A stretch of DNA of 64,000 bases. Origin: Candidatus Woesebacteria bacterium RIFCSPHIGHO2_01_FULL_44_10 (GTDB taxonomy: Bacteria > Patescibacteriota > Microgenomatia > UBA8517). A program made the translations under genes and the position numbers. The notes beneath the pieces were generated by a model. That model searched no databases. It worked only from the letters and a program-made list of their open reading frames with translations, and was not told where the DNA came from. Below, one piece after another: positions 32,193 through 39,948 of this stretch (positions within the stretch are counted from its first letter, which is position 1; the number at the start of each line of letters is the position of its first letter). Location of the stretch: assembly GCA_001792465.1 (NCBI GenBank), contig MGGO01000031.1, positions 22,651 through 86,650 of the forward strand. Reading direction: 5' to 3'.

Positions 32193-33236
32193 ATGACCAG
32201 TCTGACTCAAGTTGCTATCTCAACCCGAAAAATAATCCGCTATGGCATCTACGGTATCTTGGGATTAATTGCTTTAAGAATTATTTTTGGGCTGGGTATT
32301 AATTTGTACAAAAGGCTTTTCCCCAAGCCTCCGCCTCCCCCAACGGTCGCTTTTGGCAAATTGCCTGGTTTGCCGTTTCCTGAAAAAGAGCGACCGCAAG
32401 TAACCTATACTCTGCAAACCGTAACTGGGCAGCTGCCTGCTCTGCCTACCCAGACCAAGGTTTACTTCATGCCCCAGCTGTCATCTAACCTATTGGCCCT
32501 GGAGTCGGCCAAACAAAAGGCCACTTCTCTAGGTTTTGTCAGCGAACCAATTGCCAAAAGTGAAACTATTTACACTTTTCCCCATCCCAGAGTTCCATCA
32601 GATCTTGAAATGAATATCATTACCGGAAGCTTCTCCATTAGTTACAACCTCTCCATTGATTCCTCTCCAGTTGAAAGAAGGCCTTCCTCACCAGAAATTG
32701 CGGCAAGCCAGGTAAGGAGCTTTCTGTCCTCGGCAAATCTTCTACCGGAAGATCTAACCGGCCAGACCAGCCATGAATTCCTAAAAATTGAAGCTCTCAG
32801 GCTGGTTGACGCTATTTCTCTCTCAGAGGCAGATCTGGTCCGGGTAAACCTTTTCAGACGTGCTTACGATGAGTTGCCGGCGGTCACTCCGGATCCTAAG
32901 CGAGCTAATGTTTGGTTCTTGGTAACAGGGGCCAGCCAGCGCGAAAAACAAATTGTCAACGGTGAGTATCACTACTTCCCCGTCGATGAAGAGCAGTCCT
33001 CTACCTACCCCATTAAAACCGCGCAGGACGCCTACAATGAGCTTGCCGCGGGCGCAGGATATATCGCCAATATGGGACAAAGTGAGAGTGGGCAGGTAGT
33101 GATAAGGGAAGTGTATTTAGCTTACTATGACGCCGGTGAACAAGTAGAATTTTACCAGCCAGTTATTGTCTTTGCCGGCGACAACAACTTTATAGCCTAC
33201 GTCCCCGCTGTCACGGCTGATTATTACGAAGAGTGA
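32193..33236 (+). CDS. Membrane-anchored protein, CPR type, function unknown
   Basis: This 347-residue protein has one N-terminal membrane helix (YGIYGILGLIALRIIFGLG, about residues 19-37), then a Pro-rich linker and a large external region with repeats of beta-like segments. It has no known catalytic motif. It is monocistronic, transcribed divergently from gltX. Promoter placement selects this start. It could be a cell-envelope or secretion component. Confidence 0.6.
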   Translation: MTSLTQVAISTRKIIRYGIYGILGLIALRIIFGLGINLYKRLFPKPPPPPTVAFGKLPGLPFPEKERPQVTYTLQTVTGQLPALPTQTKVYFMPQLSSNLLALESAKQKATSLGFVSEPIAKSETIYTFPHPRVPSDLEMNIITGSFSISYNLSIDSSPVERRPSSPEIAASQVRSFLSSANLLPEDLTGQTSHEFLKIEALRLVDAISLSEADLVRVNLFRRAYDELPAVTPDPKRANVWFLVTGASQREKQIVNGEYHYFPVDEEQSSTYPIKTAQDAYNELAAGAGYIANMGQSESGQVVIREVYLAYYDAGEQVEFYQPVIVFAGDNNFIAYVPAVTADYYEE

Positions 33237-33239
33237 AAA

Positions 33240-33329
33240 TCATCCCCTTCGAAGCTCTCGAAAAAGCAATCCCGCCCCTAAAAGCAAAATCCCCCACGAC
33301 ACAATAATCAGTAAGGTTAAATTACTCAT
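33240..33329 (-). CDS. 29-residue single-span membrane protein
   Basis: ATG (33327-33329) to TGA (33240-33242). The sequence contains WGILLLGAGLL flanked by a polar start and an Arg-rich end (RELRRG). The core resembles the 39-residue proteins at 43243 and 46380 (xxILLLAxVLxx). It is third in a mini-operon of tiny membrane proteins. Confidence 0.5.
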   Translation of the reverse strand: MSNLTLLIIVSWGILLLGAGLLFRELRRG

Positions 33330-33341
33330 CGTAAACTCATG

Positions 33342-33437
33342 TTACCTTTTCTTTATCAGAAAGTAAATAAATAAATAAAGCAAACCCGTTAGGGCAGTTG
33401 CCACCGAGAAAATCCTTATAATATCTTCAAAATTCAT
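33342..33437 (-). CDS. 31-residue single-span membrane protein
   Basis: ATG (33435-33437) to TAA (33342-33344). The hydrophobic stretch GLLYLFIYFLI is bracketed by MNFEDIIRI and KKR. It begins 3 nt downstream of the 65-residue gene's stop and 12 nt before the 29-residue gene. Confidence 0.5.
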   Translation of the reverse strand: MNFEDIIRIFSVATALTGLLYLFIYFLIKKR

Positions 33438-33440
33438 AAA

Positions 33441-33638
33441 TTAACTACTTTTATTAATCAGCAAGGCGAAACTTACAGAAACCAAAGATAAAGATAGCCC
33501 CCATATTCCAGTAGTAATAATATTCTGTAAATCCCTGGTTGAAAAGATGGGGGCGACAACTCCACCGGCAAACCAAGTAACCCCCACATTCGCGACGAAC
33601 TCAGAAAGTATGCGGCGCTGGTGGACAGTTAACCTCAC
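33441..33638 (-). CDS. 65-residue two-span membrane protein
   Basis: Two hydrophobic segments, VANVGVTWFAGGVVAPIF and IWGLSLSLVSVSFALLI, follow a basic start (MRLTVHQRRIL). Similar two-span proteins precede the 39-residue proteins at 43359 and 46496 (each with a helix after IL/IVD...NxG...). It is first in the mini-operon 33638-33240, just after the dacA-like gene in the same direction. Function unknown. Confidence 0.6.
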   Translation of the reverse strand: MRLTVHQRRILSEFVANVGVTWFAGGVVAPIFSTRDLQNIITTGIWGLSLSLVSVSFALLINKSS

Positions 33639-33652
33639 TAATAAATTCTAAC

Positions 33653-34543
33653 CTAAAATTTAACTTCTTGCCAGGAGTAATTTTCAAAAATCCAATCAAT
33701 TAATTCCCTTGTTTCACCAAACCGATCTTGGGAACCTAGAAGAGCAATAATTATTTTGTGCCCATCCCGCTCAATATAAGTTACCAGATTCTCCCGTGCA
33801 TCCTCAGTCCAGCCGGTCTTAATGCCAACAACCCCGTCAACCACCCCCAAAAGCTCATTGATATTAATTAGATAATGAGCAATTTCTCCGTCAACGCTCG
33901 TGACTCTGGTTTCCTTAGTCCCAACAATCTGGGCAAATTCTGGATTTTGCATGGCAATTTGAGAAAGCCGAACTAAATCTCTGGCCGTGGAAACGTGATC
34001 CTCACCATCAAGACCGGTGGGGTTTGCAAATAGGGTGTGGTCAAGATGGTACCTGGCCGCTTTCATATTCATGGCTGCGACAAACATTTCTCTGCCACCG
34101 GGATAGTCAGCGGCCAGTGCTTCAGCCGCGTCATTGGCTGAATAAATCAAAAGACCCTTCAAAAGATCCTTCGCGACCATTTCCTCCCCTGCTATCAATC
34201 CCATTTTTTGCCCGACCACTGACAGCGGTTTGACTTTCACTACATAGTCGTCAGGGTAATAGTCCATGGCAACCAGCGCCGTCATTATCTTAGTTGTTGA
34301 GGCAGGAAGAAGTGTTTGGTCCGCATTTTTCTCATACATAACAACTGACGAGTCGAGGTCAACCGCAGTCACCCCTTGGGCTGAAAGCACGGGAAACCCC
34401 TCGGTGTTGCCCAAAACCGGCAGAAGGCTAAAGGCAGCAACCGGTTTTGGTTGGCTAACCACAACAAAGTCAGGTTTGGACAAGGCCAGGGCCGAGCTGG
34501 CTATAAAAACAAATGAGAGCATGGACAGCAAGAGAAGTTTCAT
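33653..34543 (-). CDS. D-alanyl-D-alanine carboxypeptidase, PBP5/DacA-like
   Basis: The 296-residue protein has the three penicillin-binding motifs: STTK (active-site Ser), SAN and KTG, with a signal-like N-terminal helix (LLLLSMLSFVFIASSAL). It removes the terminal D-Ala of peptidoglycan stem peptides outside the membrane. It lacks the extra C-terminal domain of full PBP5. It overlaps aspS by 4 nt (TAA/ATG region, 34540-34543), so it follows aspS in one transcript. Confidence 0.9.
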   Translation of the reverse strand: MKLLLLSMLSFVFIASSALALSKPDFVVVSQPKPVAAFSLLPVLGNTEGFPVLSAQGVTAVDLDSSVVMYEKNADQTLLPASTTKIMTALVAMDYYPDDYVVKVKPLSVVGQKMGLIAGEEMVAKDLLKGLLIYSANDAAEALAADYPGGREMFVAAMNMKAARYHLDHTLFANPTGLDGEDHVSTARDLVRLSQIAMQNPEFAQIVGTKETRVTSVDGEIAHYLININELLGVVDGVVGIKTGWTEDARENLVTYIERDGHKIIIALLGSQDRFGETRELIDWIFENYSWQEVKF

Positions 34544-35820
34544 GGTTTTAATCTCTTCACGTCACGAGGCAGAAAAGTCGCTTCTTTTACACTTGGTAAA
34601 TCAAGAATTTTCATGACGATCCGCCCAGGTCCAATTCCACCACCGCCGTGTGGGGGACAACCATATCTAAAAAAGTTCAGGTAATCTTTTAAATCGTCCA
34701 AGGACATCTTCTTTTCTTTTGCTTGCTTTTCCAAAACTTCAATTCTATGTTCCCGTTGAGCTCCAGTTGTAATTTCAATACCTTTGTAAAGTAAGTCAAA
34801 ACTCATCGTTAAATCAGGATTATCTTTATGTCGCATGTGGTAAAAGGGTCTTGCCTCCTTCGGATAATCAATCAAGAATACAAAATCGTGCCCGGTTTCC
34901 TCCTTGATTAGACGTGATAATTCTTTTTCTTCTTCGGGAGTTACATCGTATTCTTTCTCACTTTCTATTCCCAACTTATTCAATTTATTTTTAGCCTCAG
35001 CCATAGAAATTTTTGGGAACGGAATTTGGGGAATTTCTAGATCTACACCCACATCTGCTTTAACTCTCTTAAATGCGCTTACCAACATCTTCTCTTCTTC
35101 AGCCATAACGTCGTAATGCGACTCAATAAATGAGATCTCGAAATCCCAACCTGTAAACTCGGTCATGTGTCTAGTAGTAAACGAGAGCTCGGCTCGAAAA
35201 ACTGGACCAACCATGAAAATTTTTTCAAAACCAGCCGCCATTGCCATCTGTTTGTAAAACTGGGGTGACTGTGCAAGAAACGCTTTTCTTTCAAAATATT
35301 TTACCTCGAAAACCTCCGCTCCTGATTCACTTGCTGTGCTCATAAACGATGGGGAATAAACCTGAACATAGCCACCCTGTTCCCAATAGTCACGAAAGCC
35401 CTTTTCCAAAGCAGTCCATACCTCAAAAATTTGTCTTTTTCCTTCCTGCCTCAAGTTGATCCAACGCCAGTTAAATCTTTTTGTGGCTCCAACTTCTCCC
35501 TCTTTCGCTTGTATGGGTATAGGCAGCTCATCGGCAAGAGATAGAATTTTTAGCTTTTTTATTTGAATCTCCACTACGCCTGTTTCAAGATTTTTGTTGA
35601 CTAGCTTTTCCGGGCGTTTTTTGACTTCGCCAGCAATTTCTACTACTGACTCTGGTGTAACTCTCGGTAAACCTTTACCAACACATTGGACTAATCCACT
35701 TCGGTCCCTCAAATCAATGAAGGTAATCCCACCATGATCCCGGACTGAGTCCACCCAACCTTTAAGGAGAACTTTCTCCCCAACTTTTTTTGTTGTCTCA
35801 ATGGCTAACGTTCTGTCCAT
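34540..35820 (-). CDS. aspS: Aspartyl-tRNA synthetase, archaeal/non-discriminating type
   Basis: The 426-residue protein has an OB-fold anticodon-binding domain (VLLKGWVDSVRDHGGITFIDL) and a class II core with VFRAELSFTTRHMTEFTGWDFE (motif 2) and the C-terminal GGGGIGPGRIVM (motif 3). There is no GAD insertion domain as in most bacterial AspRS, so this is the archaeal/eukaryotic-type enzyme, often non-discriminating and able to charge tRNA-Asn. It fits CPR bacteria, many of which use this type. The dacA-like gene lies downstream with a 4-nt overlap. Confidence 0.92.
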   Translation of the reverse strand: MDRTLAIETTKKVGEKVLLKGWVDSVRDHGGITFIDLRDRSGLVQCVGKGLPRVTPESVVEIAGEVKKRPEKLVNKNLETGVVEIQIKKLKILSLADELPIPIQAKEGEVGATKRFNWRWINLRQEGKRQIFEVWTALEKGFRDYWEQGGYVQVYSPSFMSTASESGAEVFEVKYFERKAFLAQSPQFYKQMAMAAGFEKIFMVGPVFRAELSFTTRHMTEFTGWDFEISFIESHYDVMAEEEKMLVSAFKRVKADVGVDLEIPQIPFPKISMAEAKNKLNKLGIESEKEYDVTPEEEKELSRLIKEETGHDFVFLIDYPKEARPFYHMRHKDNPDLTMSFDLLYKGIEITTGAQREHRIEVLEKQAKEKKMSLDDLKDYLNFFRYGCPPHGGGGIGPGRIVMKILDLPSVKEATFLPRDVKRLKP

Positions 35821-35879
35821 ACTGTCCGTATTTTAGCCCGCTTGACAGACAATCGCAAGCTGTTATAAAATTTCTCGGC

Positions 35880-36131
35880 ATGGCAAACCAACTCCTAAGG
35901 ACTAGGGGTTTTTTAATGCTTATGGCGGAAAGAGAACAAATTGAAAAAATGGTTCGCGGGGCTGACCCTGAACAAGTGTTACACCTTAAAGTGTTGACGG
36001 CTCGGCTGCTGTCACAGCGTAAAAAAGTGGATTTCGGACCAGCTTTATGCAAAGTAGCCACAAATGAGAGGCTGATTGAGCAACTAACTGTCTTGGCCAA
36101 TGGCTCGAATGTCTCTAACTTTCAATTGTAA
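35880..36131 (+). CDS. Small helical protein
   Basis: The 83-residue protein (MANQLLRTRG..., then AEREQIEKMVRGADPEQVLHL) is helical and unrecognised. TGtTATAAAAT lies about 10 nt upstream of ATG 35880; a start at 35790 would be inside aspS's 5' end on the other strand. The last 48 nt overlap the 3' end of recJ on the opposite strand. Confidence 0.5.
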   Translation: MANQLLRTRGFLMLMAEREQIEKMVRGADPEQVLHLKVLTARLLSQRKKVDFGPALCKVATNERLIEQLTVLANGSNVSNFQL

Positions 36132-37718
36132 GCTTTTGTGGCCGTTCCAGACGTTTTCTTCCAGATTATAAGCGATGTCAATTTGATCTCCCAGAGATAG
36201 TTTTTGGGCTAGGTGGCCAAAGCTAAATGCAATGGCTTCAAATACTTTTTCTTGATTTCGCAGTACCAACTTCAAATGTTTATTATCTCCCCCCACGCTG
36301 CGTGCTTCCAATACTTCAACACCAAAAGTCGCAAAGCTGGGCGTCGGATTACCCAACCCCGTAGGGTCAAAGTCGGCAATTTTTTCAGCCAGATCCTGGG
36401 TAAGGCTGCCAAAGCCAATTTCCGTATCAACGGTTAGACTACGAGATAAAACCTCGTCGGTTAACAAGGGCTTGGCTATTTCATCCAGTTTTTGGTGGAA
36501 TTCACTAATTCTTTCGGTTTTAATGCTAAATCCGGCCGCCATCGGATGGCCTCCGCCCTCTTCAATTAAGTCAGAAAGCTGCCGGATCGCCGCAATAATA
36601 TTAAAGCCCGGAATTGAGCGGGCAGAGGCTTTGCTCATTTCACTGCCTTTGGCAATAACAACCGCTGGCCGCCAATGAGCTTCAACCAGCTTTGCCGCCG
36701 CCAAGCCAATCACCCCCTCGTGATAACTCTCATGAGCCAAAAGAATTACCCCCTTAAAACTTTTGTCTTTACTTGCCCCCCGGGTATGGGCAACAACCTC
36801 TTCAACGATTCTCTGCCGCTCGCTATTGGTTCTCCCCAAAAGCTGAGCTAATTCTTGAGCGCGACTTTGCGCCGGGGTACACAAAAGCCGCAGTGAATCC
36901 AGAGCATGGGCAAGTCTGCCCATGGCATTGATTCGGGGTGCAATCACAAAGCCCACGTGGTAAGCGCCAACCCCTCCAGGGAATAAAGCTGCCTCACGCA
37001 AAAGTTCCAAGAGTCCCGGCCGCTGGGTGGTATTAAGATCGTTAAGACCGTATTTGGCAAATGATCGATTGGGGCCAATCAGAGGCAAAACGTCTGCAAT
37101 GGTTCCAATTCCAGCCAGTTCCAAACCACTTTGACTGCCCAGTTCGCGGGCCAGAATCCAGGCTAGTCCCGCGCCACCGATTTTGTCCGTATGCACAGTT
37201 GCATACGCTTTGGGTAATTTTTTTTCTTTTTGATGGTGATCCGAAATAATAACATCAATCCCCAACTTGTTAGCTGTGTCAACACCTTTGTGGGCTACTA
37301 TCCCGTTATCAACGGTAAGTATTAATTTGAGGCCAGGATTTTGGTCCGCCAGCCGGCGGATTGAGTCTTTGTTGAGTCCGTATCCTTCTGAAAACCTCTC
37401 CGGAATATAGGGCATCACGTCAGCACCAAGGCTGTGAAGCGCTTCCCAGGCAATGGCAGTGGCACAAACTCCGTCTGCGTCATAATCCCCATAAACAATT
37501 ATTTTTTCTTTGGCTTTGATGGCTTTTTTGATTCTTGCTGCCGCCTTTTTTACCTCACCTGATGAAATTCCAAGCTCTTTGAGAGTCAAATCCTTTGGGT
37601 GTTTAGGATTAAAAAATTCTTGACTGTTTTTAACACCTCTGTTTTCCAAAAGAATCTCTACAATTCTACTTGCACTACTTTTACTACTTGTAATACTTTT
37701 CTTAACTTCCCACTGCAT
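36084..37718 (-). CDS. recJ: Single-stranded-DNA-specific exonuclease RecJ
   Basis: The 544-residue protein has the DHH motifs IVYGDYDADGVCATAIAWEAL and ISDHHQ, the nucleotide-binding middle part, GGGHPMAAGFS (DHHA1), and the C-terminal OB-like domain. It degrades single-stranded DNA 5' to 3' in RecF-pathway and mismatch repair. It is divergent from cca with only 17 nt between starts. Confidence 0.92.
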   Translation of the reverse strand: MQWEVKKSITSSKSSASRIVEILLENRGVKNSQEFFNPKHPKDLTLKELGISSGEVKKAAARIKKAIKAKEKIIVYGDYDADGVCATAIAWEALHSLGADVMPYIPERFSEGYGLNKDSIRRLADQNPGLKLILTVDNGIVAHKGVDTANKLGIDVIISDHHQKEKKLPKAYATVHTDKIGGAGLAWILARELGSQSGLELAGIGTIADVLPLIGPNRSFAKYGLNDLNTTQRPGLLELLREAALFPGGVGAYHVGFVIAPRINAMGRLAHALDSLRLLCTPAQSRAQELAQLLGRTNSERQRIVEEVVAHTRGASKDKSFKGVILLAHESYHEGVIGLAAAKLVEAHWRPAVVIAKGSEMSKASARSIPGFNIIAAIRQLSDLIEEGGGHPMAAGFSIKTERISEFHQKLDEIAKPLLTDEVLSRSLTVDTEIGFGSLTQDLAEKIADFDPTGLGNPTPSFATFGVEVLEARSVGGDNKHLKLVLRNQEKVFEAIAFSFGHLAQKLSLGDQIDIAYNLEENVWNGHKSLQLKVRDIRAIGQDS

Positions 37719-37720
37719 AC

Positions 37721-37729
37721 TGGTATACT
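37721..37729 (+). promoter_or_regulatory. Extended -10 for cca
   Basis: TGgTATACT (37721-37729) ends 6 nt before the ATG at 37736, so the mRNA is probably leaderless. Confidence 0.55.
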
Positions 37730-37735
37730 AAAACT

Positions 37736-39073
37736 ATGCACTTCACTATACCAGATGAGGTTGGCGGTGTAATCGCTAAGTTTGAGAAAGCCGGCTTTGA
37801 AATCTACATCGTTGGCGGAGCCGTTCGTGACTTGCTTATGGGTAAGAGCGTTATTGACTGGGACTTTGCCACCAATGCCACGCCCGATGAATCACAAAAA
37901 GTATTAGGCAAAGACAGCTATCATCAGGGATTCGGTACGGTCGGCCTCCCGACCCAAACCGAGGGCTTTAAACCATTTGAAATTACTACCTACCGGATTG
38001 AATTTGGTTACTCTGACAAAAGACGGCCGGACAAAGTCGCCTGGGGTAAAACTCTTGAAGAAGATCTCAAAAGAAGAGATTTTACGATTAATGCCATGGG
38101 GCTTACTAAAGTAAAAATAATTGATCCACACGGTGGGCAAAAAGATTTAGAAAAAAAACTGATCCGTGCCGTCGGTGGCCCCCAGGAGCGCTTTGCCGAG
38201 GATACTCTGCGCATGATGCGGGCGGTACGCCTGGCAGCTGAGCTTAATTTTAAGATTGAAAAAAAGACACTTGATGCCATCAAAGCAAACTCTACTTTAA
38301 TCAATAAAATTGCCAGAGAGCGCATTAGAGACGAACTCATTAAAATCTTGGCTTCACCAAATCCTCACGAAGGTGTGCTCCACTTAAGAGAAACAGGTCT
38401 CCTGATCGAGATTCTTCCGGAGCTCGAAAAAGCTTTTGGAGTCGAACAAAAATCTCCTCAAAGACACCACATTTACGACGTCGGGACACACTGTTTGCTT
38501 TCTTTGAAACACTGCCAGTCGACTGATCCCATTGTCCGCTTTGCCACTCTTATTCATGACATAGGCAAACCCCAGACTTACAAAAAAATGCCCAACGGGG
38601 TAATTACTTTTTATAATCACGAGGTCGTGGGAACTAGAATTGCCAAAAGGATCGCCGAACGTCTGCGTTTTTCCAATGAACAGGCCAGAAAGTTAATTAA
38701 ACTGGTCCGCTGGCATCAGTTCTCGGTTGGCGAAACCCAGACCGATAAAGCCTTGAGAAGGTTTATCACTCGGGTGGGAGTGGAAAATGTTGAAGATATG
38801 CTTGAGCTTCGGCGGGCTGACCGTCTGGGCAGCGGCGCTCGTGAGACTTCCTGGCGCACGGAGGAGTTTAAAAAGCGCCTCATTGAAGTCCAAAAACAAC
38901 CCTTTACCATTCACGATCTAAAAATTACCGGTAACGACGTTATGAAAGTGCTCGGAATTAAACCGGGGCCAAAGATAGGGGAAATTTTAGAAAAACTCTT
39001 CGCTGAAGTTGTGGATCAGAAACTGCCTAACGACAAAAAGGCCCAATTGACAAGATTAAAAGAACTGGAGTGA
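37736..39073 (+). CDS. cca: CCA tRNA nucleotidyltransferase with HD domain
   Basis: The 445-residue protein begins with the class II nucleotidyltransferase head (YIVGGAVRDLLMGKSVIDWDFAT, DxD site), has RRDFTINAM and RMMRAVRLAAELNF (neck), and then an HD domain (FATLIHDIGKPQTY, HHTH-like). It adds or repairs the 3' CCA end of tRNAs; this agrees with tRNA-Pro in this window not encoding CCA. Confidence 0.92.
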   Translation: MHFTIPDEVGGVIAKFEKAGFEIYIVGGAVRDLLMGKSVIDWDFATNATPDESQKVLGKDSYHQGFGTVGLPTQTEGFKPFEITTYRIEFGYSDKRRPDKVAWGKTLEEDLKRRDFTINAMGLTKVKIIDPHGGQKDLEKKLIRAVGGPQERFAEDTLRMMRAVRLAAELNFKIEKKTLDAIKANSTLINKIARERIRDELIKILASPNPHEGVLHLRETGLLIEILPELEKAFGVEQKSPQRHHIYDVGTHCLLSLKHCQSTDPIVRFATLIHDIGKPQTYKKMPNGVITFYNHEVVGTRIAKRIAERLRFSNEQARKLIKLVRWHQFSVGETQTDKALRRFITRVGVENVEDMLELRRADRLGSGARETSWRTEEFKKRLIEVQKQPFTIHDLKITGNDVMKVLGIKPGPKIGEILEKLFAEVVDQKLPNDKKAQLTRLKELE

Positions 39074-39454
39074 ATATCATATGTGATATTATCTAACTAT
39101 AAAAAATAAAATTTACACCTTCGAGAATCATCTTAAAGAAAGCCTTAAGGCCCCGAGTTTCGAAAGACTTGGGAAGATCCGAAGCTTGAGTCTTGGGCGG
39201 CAAAACAACTAAACAAACATCGTTGCCGTCAAAAATTGAGGTTGAAGAATTGTCTTTAGATTGTTTAAAATTATCTGGGGTTGATTAAATCAAAAGGTCA
39301 CGGCTTCTTGAAATCTTCCTCTAAAGAAAAAAAGAAAAACTTGGTGTGTTGTACTGGTTGATTCGTTTTCCCATTCGGAAAACTTTATCACAAATAAAAT
39401 ACAGCCGGTTACCAGTTTTGTGCCGGCAGTGGTTTAAGATGGTACAACTCACGC
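39074..39454 (+). other. Non-coding leader of the DGR template RNA
   Basis: No gene is evident in this 380-nt stretch, which separates cca from the template repeat. It contains hairpin-forming segments such as GGCCCCGAGTTTCGAAAGACTTGGG and ends with a short open frame (from about 39398) that continues through TR. DGR template RNAs normally extend upstream of TR, so much of this is probably the 5' part of that RNA. No promoter could be chosen firmly. Confidence 0.5.
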
Positions 39455-39584
39455 AAAACCGACTCGGATGGTAATCCGAACGTTTTCAATCTGAATCACA
39501 ACGAAGATGGCCTCTGGTTGAATGACAATTGGGCCAATCCTGACAGTCGGTGGAATTCTGACAACGAATTCGTTTTCTCTCTAA
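39455..39584 (+). repeat. DGR template repeat (TR)
   Basis: The 130-nt segment aligns without gaps with the 3' end of the target gene (VR, 41006-41135, minus strand). I count 24 mismatches, all at positions where TR has A (A to G, T or C); every G, C and T of TR is conserved. It is rich in AAY (Asn) codons when read in the VR frame, as usual for DGR templates. The terminal TTCGTTTTCTCTCT is identical in both and probably corresponds to the IMH end. The open frame through it is not a protein gene. Confidence 0.93.
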
Positions 39585-39602
39585 CGAAAGTCTTTCTTTT
39601 TA

Positions 39603-39627
39603 CCGCACCATTCTAGGTGCGGTTTTT
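39603..39627 (+). terminator. Rho-independent terminator after TR
   Basis: CCGCACC-ATTCTA-GGTGCGG (7-bp stem) followed by TTTTT. It stops the template RNA about 20 nt after TR. The stem overlaps the 3' end of avd on the opposite strand. Confidence 0.8.
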
Positions 39628-39948
39628 CTTCCAGCCACCAAACATTCTCCCAACCTCATCTAATTTCACCGCCGTTCGCTCGTATTGTTTATGAGAAATA
39701 AACTTCGCCTCCCAAGCGATTGAAACTAGAAATTTAAGAGCATCCAAACAAACAATGCATTCCGTAATTTTTTGGATTTTTGTTTCTTTCGGGCTAAAAT
39801 AGGCTACATATGAAAACTCCAAAAGATCCAGAAATTTATTTTCAATTCTGGCTCCAATTAAGTAGCGTGCAGACTTGGGCATATGAGGAACGCTAGCCAG
39901 CCACAACAAGTATCCCTCTTTGATTTTCCTCAAAATCGAGGAGCTCAC
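39613..39948 (-). CDS. avd: DGR accessory protein Avd-like (four-helix bundle)
   Basis: The 111-residue protein has the conserved four-helix-bundle pattern PKSARYLIGARIENKFLDLLE, LDALKFLVSIAWEAKFIS and a final VGRMFGGWKKN, as in Avd and IVS (23S rRNA intervening) proteins. Avd binds the DGR RT as a pentamer and is needed for mutagenic copying. I place the start at GTG 39946-39948, about 15 residues before the family pattern begins. A longer frame to ATG 40005 would pass through the (CT)12 side of the repeat. It is encoded opposite to RT and TR, which is unusual. Confidence 0.85.
   Translation of the reverse strand: MSSSILRKIKEGYLLWLASVPHMPKSARYLIGARIENKFLDLLEFSYVAYFSPKETKIQKITECIVCLDALKFLVSIAWEAKFISHKQYERTAVKLDEVGRMFGGWKKNRT

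Noticed and set aside
39398..39616. The open frame through TR as a protein gene
   Set aside because: It has no start codon or Shine-Dalgarno, and the segment is explained as template RNA whose reading frame mirrors the VR.
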